64,000 bases of DNA, taken from contig NZ_CP037993.1 of NCBI RefSeq assembly GCF_004367745.1, positions 1,488,001 through 1,552,000 of the forward strand, read 5' to 3'. This stretch comes from Herbaspirillum huttiense. GTDB taxonomy: Bacteria; Pseudomonadota; Gammaproteobacteria; Burkholderiales; Burkholderiaceae_D. Both the position numbers and the translations under genes were made by a program. Position 1 is the stretch's first letter; every line of letters begins with the position of its first letter. Below the pieces are notes generated by a model. That model ran no database searches, was not told the origin of the DNA, and saw nothing but the letters and a program-made list of their open reading frames with translations. Shown here piece by piece: positions 1 to 8,271 of this stretch.

Positions 1-26
1 TTTTTTGATTTTCTTTCCGACTCGCT

Positions 27-494
27 TCAGTTTGGGCCGGATTTATTCTCGATCTTCTTGCCAACTTGAATCCATAAATTTCTAATGTCCGAGACATAGG
101 CTTTACGCTGACGCTTCACGTCATCGGAAATATGGAAGATGCTGTGCAGAAAAACGCCTTCGCGCAACTGATAGAAGGCAGCATGGCAGGTGCTGGTTGG
201 CCGATTCCCTCGCTCATCAAGACTACAATCCACTTCGGCCTCATAAGTCTTTATCGGGTCGAGGATGAATGGCGCCATTGGATAGATGAACATTGGCGTG
301 ACAATCCAATAGCCGACTTCGTATTTGCTTCGGCCGGCCCAGTCTTCATCTTCAGGGCGTTCGTCTCGAACACCCATGGCGCTGATGAAATTCTGGTTTG
401 ACGAAAGACAGAGTCGTCCCAGCCATTGATTGCTCTTCCGTGAGTAAAATTCGGTGCAGTATGTTCTCGGATAGTCTTTTCCGAGTGGAGCCAT
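27..494 (-). CDS. Hypothetical protein, possible T6SS immunity remnant (start uncertain)
   Basis: A protein of 155 residues if it starts at the ATG at 494. I do not recognise the family. It has four cysteines (in YCTEF, LCLSS, VDCSL and TCHAA), many aromatic residues and no membrane segment, which would suit a disulfide-bonded periplasmic protein. It lies directly downstream of an M23-like secretion effector, where an immunity gene is expected, so an immunity role is inferred from position only. The frame stays open upstream past 494 into the end of the effector gene, up to a TAG near 635, but holds no in-frame ATG, GTG or TTG. The ATG at 494 has only a weak ribosome binding site. The true start may therefore have been lost in a deletion. 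Base composition is lower in GC than the neighbours. Confidence 0.4.
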   Translation of the reverse strand: MAPLGKDYPRTYCTEFYSRKSNQWLGRLCLSSNQNFISAMGVRDERPEDEDWAGRSKYEVGYWIVTPMFIYPMAPFILDPIKTYEAEVDCSLDERGNRPTSTCHAAFYQLREGVFLHSIFHISDDVKRQRKAYVSDIRNLWIQVGKKIENKSGPN

Positions 495-574
495 ATTTTT
501 TCTGATACGCCACGTTGCCGGGATATGCAGATCTTGCGACAGCGCGATGATCTCCTTTTTGTAAATCTCACTTG

Positions 575-1810
575 CTACAGTTGACTGAAGGAATAATGCA
601 AGTTGGATACCTGCACACGGCCATCGCAGTTGCTATCAAGCCAGCTGCGGATGGTCCGGGAGTCGCAGCGGCTGTCCTGATCCGTATCGTCATCGATGAG
701 CCGCCATCCCTTCCAGGGCGGGAAATCCGCATCGCTGAAGATGCGGATGTTGGGCGCGTGGAGATTGACCCAGCCGAATCCCTCGGAATACGGAACTTTC
801 CTCCAATGCGGCAGCGAGGCCGAGGGCAGCTTGTCAGGACCGATCACGCGTCCGAAACGCAGCAGTTCATAGACGGCAGCGGGTGCCGGCCGCTGCGCAT
901 CGGGAAAGGCCTTGGCAATCCGTACCGCATTTCTGTAGAGACCGGCCTCGCCATCCTTGTCCGGCAAGGGCGCGCCCATCCGGCTCCCATCCATGGCGTA
1001 AGCGGAGACCACGGCTTCGCCGGTACGCGCAACATCGCCCTCCGCACCGGGGTAACGCACTCCCACAAGATAGTCACTCGCCGTCGCATGAATGGCTGTC
1101 AGGGCCACCGGAGGATCCTGTTCTTCATCGCCGGCGCGCCGCTTGCGTTTCGGGGGCGGCGTCATCGCCTGCGCGGAATGCGGCAGGGGCTCCTGATCGA
1201 AGACCGGCGTGCCGGCGGGGATGAGGAAAAAGGTCTCGCCGAAGATCACATCATTGCGTCCATTCGAGGCAAGAGACAACGCGTCTGCAGCGCGGCCCGC
1301 GAGACGGACGAGATTGGCATCGTCGCAGATGATCTCGACATGCAGGCGGCCCTTTTCGCCATTGATGTAGCCCGCCTGCCCGATGATTTCCTTGCGATGC
1401 ACGAAGCGCTTGAGCATCGTGGCCGGCGCGATGTCATGCAAGTGCATGTAGACACTGAAGAAGACGACGAGCGCCTGTTCACCTTCGCCGATCTCGGCTT
1501 CATGCCTGATGACGACCACGCCGTCGCTGGTCGCGCCGTTGTACATGAGGGGATGTTCAGGCGGCAGGTTGGGCAAGCCTTTCGTTGGCGGGCGCACAAA
1601 GACGATGGTGCCATCCGCAATGGCCCGGACGGGTTCATGGGCGTTGCCTGCCTTCGGAGCGGTCAGGTGAATCCCGCCATGCCATCCGAGATTGAAACTG
1701 ACCGGAAATGCGCCCCGGCCAGGCGCATCGCCGTTCATGGCCAGGTCCAGCCATTCGTCTTCGGTTTGTTGGCCCGTGCGCGGTGGCAGGAAAGGGGGAC
1801 TGATCAGCAT
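575..1810 (-). CDS. M23-like peptidase-domain protein, probable T6SS effector, apparently C-terminally truncated
   Basis: 411 residues; the ATG at 1810 follows a GAGG ribosome binding site. Residues about 40-165 resemble an M23 (LytM/lysostaphin) fold: WHGGIHL at 43-49, AIADGTIVFV, YMHLHDIA and GRLHVEI. In most M23 enzymes the first motif is HxxxD, but here it is H44-x3-H48, and the usual HxH of the last motif has one histidine, so metal binding may be altered. Residues 230-411 form a second region found in VgrG-linked M23 proteins, ending in an Asp-rich GWRLIDDD stretch. From memory, relatives continue well past this point, whereas this protein stops soon after LDSNCDGRV. It starts 22 bp after the vgrG remnant, the usual place for a cargo effector that cleaves peptidoglycan in rival cells. 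Confidence 0.6.
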   Translation of the reverse strand: MLISPPFLPPRTGQQTEDEWLDLAMNGDAPGRGAFPVSFNLGWHGGIHLTAPKAGNAHEPVRAIADGTIVFVRPPTKGLPNLPPEHPLMYNGATSDGVVVIRHEAEIGEGEQALVVFFSVYMHLHDIAPATMLKRFVHRKEIIGQAGYINGEKGRLHVEIICDDANLVRLAGRAADALSLASNGRNDVIFGETFFLIPAGTPVFDQEPLPHSAQAMTPPPKRKRRAGDEEQDPPVALTAIHATASDYLVGVRYPGAEGDVARTGEAVVSAYAMDGSRMGAPLPDKDGEAGLYRNAVRIAKAFPDAQRPAPAAVYELLRFGRVIGPDKLPSASLPHWRKVPYSEGFGWVNLHAPNIRIFSDADFPPWKGWRLIDDDTDQDSRCDSRTIRSWLDSNCDGRVQVSNLHYSFSQL

Positions 1811-1832
1811 GATGTCCTCGTCGAAGAAAAAA

Positions 1833-3618
1833 TTACTGTGAGTAGGGATAGCGTTTCGGCAGTGTCAGGCTGCTCGCCGGCAGCAGTGGCATCGCATACG
1901 ACACGCGTGCCGGACCCGTCATCACATGCTGCGACGCCTTGCATTCCCATTTGCCGGCGGTTCCTTGCGTGATCCCGGAGGCGTTGATCTGGATGAAGGA
2001 ACCGCCTGCCGAAATCATCACCTCGTCCTTCGCATGGATCTCCACACGTCCGCTGGTCGACAGCAGCCGCGCCACCTTCTCTGCAATGAGATCCAGATCG
2101 TCGCTCTGCGCCTGCACCTCCACCTTGCCCTTGGCGGAGAACAGCTTGATCCCGGCCTTGAAGGCGAACAGGCTGATCTTTTCGGCGACGCTGGACGGCA
2201 CCCCAGTACTCGCCTGCATTGGCATAACTCACCCGGACCCAGCAGGACGCCGCCTCATTGCCCGGGTTGATGCGATCCCAGCGGAACTGGACCTTGATGC
2301 GATCAAGAGGATCGGTGTAAATCTCTTCTCCCGCAGGCCCCACGACGATCGCTGTCTGCGGCAGCATGACCGGCCTGGCATGCGACCGCGCAGGGCGGAA
2401 CGGCAGCTTGCGCCGCTGTACCTCGAAGCGGTTGAAGCAATGGCCGGTGTGTTCATTCTCCGTCTGGTCGACTTGCCGCTCACGCCGGATCGACTCCTTG
2501 AAGGCCAGCAGCGCCGCGCTCAGGCTGCCCGGAAAATCCAGCGCCTGATGCGACAGGGGAAGGTTGTTCTCGATGAACCAGTCGATGGCCAGGATGACGA
2601 ACTGGCGATCGCTCTCCGGCTCCTTGCGATGCTGGGGATGGTCCTCCAGCCTGAACCAGCGCCCGCAAGCCAGATTGCGCACGCCCGAGACGCCGCTGTA
2701 GCGTTGCATCGCAGATTCCCATTGCTCCACTTGCAGGTCGGCCTGACGATTGCCTTGCTCCTGCTGGGCAAAACTGTATGCACCGGTGTACTCATACACC
2801 TCCAGCTGTGCGGGAAGAAGTCGATACTCTGCCATCACCTGCTCTTCGGCCTCCTTCTGCTGGCGAGGCGATTTGTAGTCGTCGCTGCGGCCCCGCCATG
2901 ACTTCGAGGAAAGCGTGCGGCTGGCACTCCACTGCAGGATCTTGTCGAGCTCGTCACGGGGGCTGGCACCGTGGAAGGCAATGCCTTGCCGGTGCAGGCC
3001 GGGCAGGCACCATGTAGTGTCGGTAATGACCAGAACATGGCCACCGCCATCCTCCTGTTGCTCGTGATGGGCGAACCAGCCTTCTTCTTCCATCAGACGC
3101 TGGACGAAGTTCCAATCGGTTTCATACTGGGTGCAATAGGACCGAGCCAGAGACGGGCGCTCCAGTTCGAAGCGATAGTGGCCGCGCGCTTGCGGATGGC
3201 AGTCGAACACGTCCGCAAGAATGTCCTCGGTGGTCTTGTCCTGCCAGATCCGGGCGTCCTTGCGAAAGCGCAGGAAATGCAGCCAGGGAGAAAACGAGAG
3301 CTGGCAGAAATCGATCTCGCCATCACTGCCCAGGCGCTTGGCGGTATGCACTTAGCCATGCCAGGGGAGGGTGTCGCCTTCATGCTGCCTGATCCACAGG
3401 GTGACGGGCTGTGCAATCAACTGCTCCAGCGCGATGCCGGTGCGCGTGGCCAGCAGATCGAGGGTGACTTCGTAGCCGTGATTCAGTCGCTCAGTGGCGA
3501 TGAGCCGTTGTGGCAGGAGGATGTCCGGCCCGAGCGGCGAGTCCAGCTGGAGCAGCCGGCGATGCTGCGTGATGCGCGCTTGGGAGCGGGATGAATCTTT
3601 TTGCGAGGGGGAGGGCAT
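1833..3618 (-). pseudogene. vgrG: vgrG (type VI secretion tip protein), disrupted
   Basis: The reading frame begins at 3618 and encodes a VgrG N-terminus, including ILLPQRLIATERLNHGYEV, but stops at a TAA at 3352-3354 after LPWHG. The same frame resumes at once with VHTAKRLGSDGE, so a Tyr codon (family pattern PWHGYV) has probably become a stop. The frame then covers the gp27-like part as far as CWVRVSYANAGEYWG near 2240. There it goes out of register, and the next VgrG-like sequence (EKISLFAFKAGIKLFSAKGK, a DUF2345 tail) is in another frame ending at 1833. The OB-fold and needle region that normally lies between these parts is missing. A single intact VgrG cannot be made without readthrough and a frameshift. 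Confidence 0.85.
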
Positions 3619-3935
3619 CCGATGCGCTTTCCAGGGAGAATTCGCGCAATCCGGAACAGGCCAGTGAACAAACAGGCAAAAAACGCAGACCCACTTGCGA
3701 AGTGCGCTTGCCCGGCTTGAAGGAGGAAGTCCCGGATGCGGCCAATGCCCTTGAGCTCATTGATGCTGCAGAGGCCTCGGGCGACGAAGGCGACAGTCTC
3801 CGTTGCGAGAGGCGTTTTCTCAATGGAAGAAATTCTAATTTTCAGGCGATTTGTATTGCTGTGTTCACTCCGCCATCGTCAAGATAGATAGCAGTTTTTG
3901 ATGGAATGACGAATTGTTTTGAATGGCGACATCCA
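3619..3935. other. Intergenic region upstream of the vgrG remnant
   Basis: About 320 bp between the start of the vgrG remnant and the terminator of the gallate dioxygenase operon. The half towards 3900 is AT-rich and could hold the former vgrG promoter, but no convincing -35/-10 pair was identified. A short plus-strand frame at 3591-3887 lacks a ribosome binding site and family features and was not accepted as a gene. Confidence 0.4.
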
Positions 3936-3966
3936 TAAAAAATTGCGCCGCTCCGAAGGAGGGCGC
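3936..3966 (-). terminator. Rho-independent terminator of the gallate dioxygenase operon
   Basis: On the minus strand a GC-rich hairpin (GCGCCCTCC, short loop, GGAG-G-GGCGC with one bulge; 3945-3966) is followed by a T-rich tract (AATTTTTTA). It starts about 30 bp after the stop of the dioxygenase gene at 3998. Confidence 0.8.
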
Positions 3967-3997
3967 GATACCAGGTACATCCGCAAGCAAGAGACGT

Positions 3998-5305
3998 TCA
4001 CTTCGTCCCGGTCTTGTTCCAATCCGCCGCCTTGTCCGACGCTGCGCCCGCCACCGAGTACAGCGCCCCCGGCGCATTGCGCGTCTGCTGGAATTCTTCC
4101 AGCGACTGCCCGCGCATGGCCGCATAAATATGCAGGTTCGACACGCCGACCACCGCGCCCAGCTTTTCCAGCAGGAAGAAAATCACGCCATAGCGGATCA
4201 TGGCCTGCCAGTCGCGGCGGCTGATCATGTCGCATTCCTCCTGCGACAGCCCGGCTTCCTCATAGGTCGCCTGCGGATCTGCCCGGAAGCGCTCGCGGAA
4301 CGCCGGCTGGATCAGCTGGTACAGATAGCGGTTGATGCGGTAGCGCGCATTGGCCGTCTCCAGCGTGAAGGGGTAGGTGCCTTGCAGTTGCTCGATGCCC
4401 TTGAGCTGCTGCGCCACGTGCTCGCGATGACGCGCCACCTCGGCGGCCTGCAAGGCCGCATCGACCGGCACCGCCGGTTCATACACGGCCACCGCGATGC
4501 CGGTCATGGAGGGCAGGTAATACTCGCGATGACGGCAGTTGACGCCTGCCGGCATGGCCCCGCGCATGATCAGCCACATGATGACCTCGGCACTCTCCAG
4601 TCCGCCCAGCGTCGCCAGTTCGGCGTGGGTCAGGCGCGTGAGCGCCTCCGGGTCATGCTGCAGGAGATCGAGGAACTGATGGTCCCACGGCGTATTGTTG
4701 AACCCCGCACGCTCGCCATGCACCTGGTGCGACAGCCCGCCGGTCGCGACGATGACCACATCCAGGTCCTCCGGATAGCTTTCGATGGCGCGGCGCAGGC
4801 CCTGGCCCAGTTTGTAGCAACGGCGCGCGGTCGGGATCGGGAACTGCAGTACGCCCACCTGCAGCGGGATGATCTGGCCGGGCCAGCCCTCCTGGTGCGG
4901 CCACAGCATCGACAGCGGCGAGAAGCACCCGTGGTCCAGCGGCTTGTTCTGGAAGAAGGCCATGTCGAATTCATCGGCCATCAGGGAGCTGCCGATATGC
5001 CGCGCCAGCGCCGCATGGCCGCCCACTGGCGGCAGCTTGCGAGCACCCCCGCCTTCGTCGGCGACCTGGTACTCGCTGCCCACCCCCAGGGCAAAGGCGG
5101 AGTAATGGTCGAAGAAGAAGGAGGTCACGTGGTCGTTGTAGACCACCAGCAGCACGTCCGGCTGCTTCTCTTGCAGCCATTGCTGCACCGGCTCGTAAGC
5201 CTTGAAGATGGGCGCCCACACCGCATCGTGCTGCTTGTTGGCATCCAGCGCGAAGCCGATGGTCGGTGTATGGGAGGTGGCGATGGCGCCGACGATATTG
5301 GCCAT
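3998..5305 (-). CDS. galA: Gallate dioxygenase (class III extradiol, LigB-LigA fusion)
   Basis: 435 residues. It opens the ring of gallate with O2, giving 4-oxalomesaconate. The N-terminal two thirds are LigB-like, with the expected iron-ligand histidines H12 (TSHTPT) and H59 (YNDHVTS). The C-terminal third is LigA-like (MIRYGVIFFLLEKLG, NLHIYAAMRG), the one-chain arrangement of gallate dioxygenases, as opposed to the two-subunit protocatechuate 4,5-dioxygenase. It is the second gene of an operon with the MFS transporter, 53 bp downstream of it, and is followed by a strong terminator. The divergent genes supply every later step of the gallate pathway, which supports the assignment over other LigAB substrates. 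Confidence 0.9.
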   Translation of the reverse strand: MANIVGAIATSHTPTIGFALDANKQHDAVWAPIFKAYEPVQQWLQEKQPDVLLVVYNDHVTSFFFDHYSAFALGVGSEYQVADEGGGARKLPPVGGHAALARHIGSSLMADEFDMAFFQNKPLDHGCFSPLSMLWPHQEGWPGQIIPLQVGVLQFPIPTARRCYKLGQGLRRAIESYPEDLDVVIVATGGLSHQVHGERAGFNNTPWDHQFLDLLQHDPEALTRLTHAELATLGGLESAEVIMWLIMRGAMPAGVNCRHREYYLPSMTGIAVAVYEPAVPVDAALQAAEVARHREHVAQQLKGIEQLQGTYPFTLETANARYRINRYLYQLIQPAFRERFRADPQATYEEAGLSQEECDMISRRDWQAMIRYGVIFFLLEKLGAVVGVSNLHIYAAMRGQSLEEFQQTRNAPGALYSVAGAASDKAADWNKTGTK

Positions 5306-5358
5306 GACGATTTATTCCTGTAACAGATGAATCCGATGTGATTGATGCAGCAGCTTGA

Positions 5359-6690
5359 TCAAACCGCAGCCGCCGGACGCTGCCCCATCTGGATGAAGAC
5401 GATGATCAGCGCCGCCAGCGTAGCCGGCACCGCGAGAATGGCGATGACGGCACCAAAGCCCCAGCCCATCGACAGCAGCACGCCGCCGGCGAAGGAGCCC
5501 AGGATGCTGCCGAAGCGGCCCACGCCCAGCATCCACGACACGCCGGTGGCACGCACCACGGTCGGATAGCAGGAGGGGGCGAAGGCGTTCAGTCCGGTCT
5601 GTGCGCCGCTCATGCAGAAGCCGGCCAGCAGCACGTAGGCCGCAAACATGCCCGACTGCACGCTGCCGGACGCCAGCAGCAGGATGAAGACGGCACCCGC
5701 GATGTAGGCGCAGGCAATGGCACGGCTGGGTGACCAGCGATCCATCAGGAAGCCTACCACCAGTGCACCGACGGTACCGCCCAGCTGGAACAGCGCCGTG
5801 ATGCTGGCCGCCTTCTCGATGGGCAGGCCGGCGTCCTTGATCAGCGTGGGCAGCCAGCCGGAGAGCAGGTAGATCACCAGCAGGCCCATGAAGTAGGTGC
5901 CCCACAGCGACAGCGTGGTCTTGCGATAGGTCTCCGAGAGCAGCACCTTGGCCGGCTGGCCGCCCTTGACCGGCGGTTCGCTGACGCTGAAGGTCTGGCC
6001 GGCGGCGAAGTGGCCGCCGCACACGCGCGCCAGGGTGCGGGCAATGCGCTCGGCGGGATAGTGGCGCACCACCATGAAGCGCGCCGACTCCGGCACCAGC
6101 CACAGGTAGAAGGGCAGGCACAGCAGCGGGATGGCACCGCCGACCATCAGGACGGTGCGCCAGCCATAGTCCGGCAAGAGGGCGGCGGCGAGAAAGCCCA
6201 CCAGGCCCGAACCCAGGTTGAATCCGGTGAACATGATGGCCAGCAGCGTGCTGCGCGAACGCTCCGGGACGTATTCGGAGAGCAGGGTAGTGGCATTGGG
6301 CATGGCCGCACCCAGACCGAGGCCGGTCAAAAAGCGCAGCGCCGAGAGCGTGACCACGTCCTGCGCGAAGGCACAGGCCAGGCTGCACGCACCGAACCAG
6401 GCGACCGCCGTCATCAGCAGTTTCTTGCGGCCATAGCGGTCCGACAGCGGACCGACCAGCAGCGCACCCACGGCCAGGCCGATGGGCGCGGCACTCATGA
6501 CCACGCCGAAGGCCGCGCGCGAGATGCCCCACTCCTTGGTGATGGCCGGTGCCAGGAAGCCCATGATGGCCACGTCCATGCCGTCAGTGGCCACGATGAG
6601 GAAGCACAGGATCAGCAGTAGCCATTGATAGCCGGACATCTTGCGCCCGTTGATGTGCGAACGCACGTCCAGCGATTGTGCTGTATTCAT
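5359..6690 (-). CDS. galT: MFS transporter, AAHS (aromatic acid:H+ symporter) family, probable gallate uptake
   Basis: 443 residues from the ATG at 6690, which has GGAGA just upstream; the frame also extends to 6741 without a better start. It has about 12 hydrophobic segments and AAHS/PcaK hallmarks: DGMDVAIMGFLAPAI in the first helix, GPLSDRYGRKK in loop 2-3, and VPESARFMV mid-protein. The family imports aromatic acids with protons. Pairing with galA and the LysR gene points to gallate as substrate, which is inference. The 245 bp between its start and the LysR stop should hold the promoter of this operon. Confidence 0.8.
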   Translation of the reverse strand: MNTAQSLDVRSHINGRKMSGYQWLLLILCFLIVATDGMDVAIMGFLAPAITKEWGISRAAFGVVMSAAPIGLAVGALLVGPLSDRYGRKKLLMTAVAWFGACSLACAFAQDVVTLSALRFLTGLGLGAAMPNATTLLSEYVPERSRSTLLAIMFTGFNLGSGLVGFLAAALLPDYGWRTVLMVGGAIPLLCLPFYLWLVPESARFMVVRHYPAERIARTLARVCGGHFAAGQTFSVSEPPVKGGQPAKVLLSETYRKTTLSLWGTYFMGLLVIYLLSGWLPTLIKDAGLPIEKAASITALFQLGGTVGALVVGFLMDRWSPSRAIACAYIAGAVFILLLASGSVQSGMFAAYVLLAGFCMSGAQTGLNAFAPSCYPTVVRATGVSWMLGVGRFGSILGSFAGGVLLSMGWGFGAVIAILAVPATLAALIIVFIQMGQRPAAAV

Positions 6691-6935
6691 TAAGTCTCCG
6701 TAATGGTGTCGAATTGTCGGGATCTGCCGGCTTGTCTGCACGCGGCTTGGGAATTACCTGTCCAGGCAGCACCAGCGTGCCTCGACTTGGCACAAAGTGT
6801 AAGACGGGGAGGGCTGGCGAGTATTGCTTTCGGCTACCGGAGTGTTGCCATTTGCTAATCGCGATGGATTTTTTATGAATCCGGAAAGCGTGGCTCGCAG
6901 CGGCCTGAAGCCCTTGTGCTGCGGGCTTGCGCCGT

Positions 6936-8141
6936 TCAGTCCAGCGCGGCGGCGACCGCTTCGATGGCCTCCTGCAGCGCCCGGGCACCGGGCGACAGAT
7001 GCGCCCCCTTGCGCTGCATGAGCCCGATGCGGCGCTCCATGCCGCGCATGGCGAAGGAGAGGGTGGTGAGCTGTCCGGTGGCGATCTCATGCTGCAGCTG
7101 ATGAGCGGAGATCACGGTGAGCATGTCGCTGCCCACCAGCAGCCCGCGCAACAGCGCCAGGTCGCCGGTCTCCACCGCAGGGCGGGGCGCCGGCCAGTGG
7201 CTGTCGCGGAAGAATTGCTCGATGGAATCGCGCAAGGGTGTCCCGGCTCGCGAGAGCACCCAGGGATAGCCGTCGAGATCACGCAGGGACAGCTTCTTGC
7301 GGCGCGCCAGCGGGTGGCCGGCCCGTGCGATCAGGGCAGCACTGTCGGCCACCAGGGGCCGCATGTCGAAGGTGTCACTGGAGAAGGCGCGCAATGCGCC
7401 GACGATGAAATCGATGCGTCCGCTCATGAGGCCGGCGGCCAGTTCTTCATAGGGACTTTCCAGCGAACGGATCTGCAAGCGCGGATGGCGTGCCAGCACC
7501 CGCGTCATGGCCGCCGGCAGCAGTTGCGAGCGCGCCAGCGGCAAGGCGCCGACTGTGACCGTACCTTGCACTACACCGTCGAGGGCGGCGATGTCTTCCG
7601 GAATATGGCGCAGTTCGGCCAGCGCCCGGCCGAAGCGTTCGGTCCAGCGGCGGCCCGCATCGGTGGGCAACATCCCGTGCGCGGTGCGGAAGAACAGCGC
7701 CTGTCCGAGAATGCCCTCCAGCATCGACAAGGCCTGGCTCACCGCCGAGGGCGACACGTCCATCAGGCGCGCCACGCTGGGCATGTGATGCGTTTCGGCC
7801 AGCAGCGCGGCGGCCTGCAGGCGGCGGTCATTGAACAGCGCGTCCAGGCTGCCTACCGGCTGGCCGTTGCGGTCGCGCAGGCGCAGGGCATCGTCGCGCA
7901 CTTCGCGCAGTTCGGCTTCGATGCGCTCGACGCGCAGCCGGACGGCTTCGCCGGCGGCGGTCAGCAGCATGCCGCGCCCCTTGCGCTCGAACAGTTGCGC
8001 CGACAGGCTCTGCTCCAGCGCCGCCACCGAGCGCGCCACCGCCGAGGAGGCACGCAGCAGCGTGTCGGAGGAGCGGCGTACCCCGCCGGTGGTGGCGACG
8101 ACATTGAAGACATGCAGGTGACGCAGGTTGAGCAGGGCCAT
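6936..8141 (-). CDS. galR: LysR-type regulator with two tandem HTH domains, probable gallate-cluster regulator
   Basis: 401 residues, about 100 more than a normal LysR protein. Two winged-HTH units are visible. The first is at residues 4-63 (LRHLHVFNVVATTGG, then AQLFERKGRGMLLTAAGE). The second is at about 105-163 (RRLQAAALLAETHHM, SVARLMDVSPSAVSQALSML, then ALFFRTAHGMLPTDAG). The substrate-binding domain starts at about residue 185. Only the second HTH has the usual ASQPAVS-like recognition segment (VSPSAVSQAL); the first reads RASSAVARSVAALEQ. The gene lies between the transporter/dioxygenase operon and the divergent galD-galC operon, so it likely controls both. The galR symbol rests on context. 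Confidence 0.8.
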   Translation of the reverse strand: MALLNLRHLHVFNVVATTGGVRRSSDTLLRASSAVARSVAALEQSLSAQLFERKGRGMLLTAAGEAVRLRVERIEAELREVRDDALRLRDRNGQPVGSLDALFNDRRLQAAALLAETHHMPSVARLMDVSPSAVSQALSMLEGILGQALFFRTAHGMLPTDAGRRWTERFGRALAELRHIPEDIAALDGVVQGTVTVGALPLARSQLLPAAMTRVLARHPRLQIRSLESPYEELAAGLMSGRIDFIVGALRAFSSDTFDMRPLVADSAALIARAGHPLARRKKLSLRDLDGYPWVLSRAGTPLRDSIEQFFRDSHWPAPRPAVETGDLALLRGLLVGSDMLTVISAHQLQHEIATGQLTTLSFAMRGMERRIGLMQRKGAHLSPGARALQEAIEAVAAALD

Positions 8142-8164
8142 GGCGTGACGATCCGGGACATTGA

Positions 8165-8184
8165 TTTCTGAGCGCGATTAGAAA
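8165..8184. promoter_or_regulatory. Candidate LysR operator between galR and galD
   Basis: An inverted repeat, TTTCT-N10-AGAAA, lies in the 130-bp divergent region, close to the T-N11-A form bound by LysR proteins and about 25 bp upstream of the regulator gene. It is short, so the call is tentative. Confidence 0.3.
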
Positions 8185-8271
8185 ATTAGAACAGAGGAAG
8201 GCCCACAACGCAACCAAGCCGACAGGGCGCTCACGCATACTCGACGCCATTGTTTTCAAAGGTAAAGCGCC

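Noticed and set aside
1926..3594. Plus-strand open frames opposite the vgrG remnant
   Set aside because: No family features. The minus strand shows recognisable VgrG segments throughout.
3591..3887. 98-codon plus-strand frame near the vgrG start
   Set aside because: Overlaps the vgrG 5' end, has no ribosome binding site and no recognisable features.
6902..6935. AAGCCC/GGGCTT hairpin after the galR stop as a terminator
   Set aside because: Short stem with no T-tract on the minus strand.
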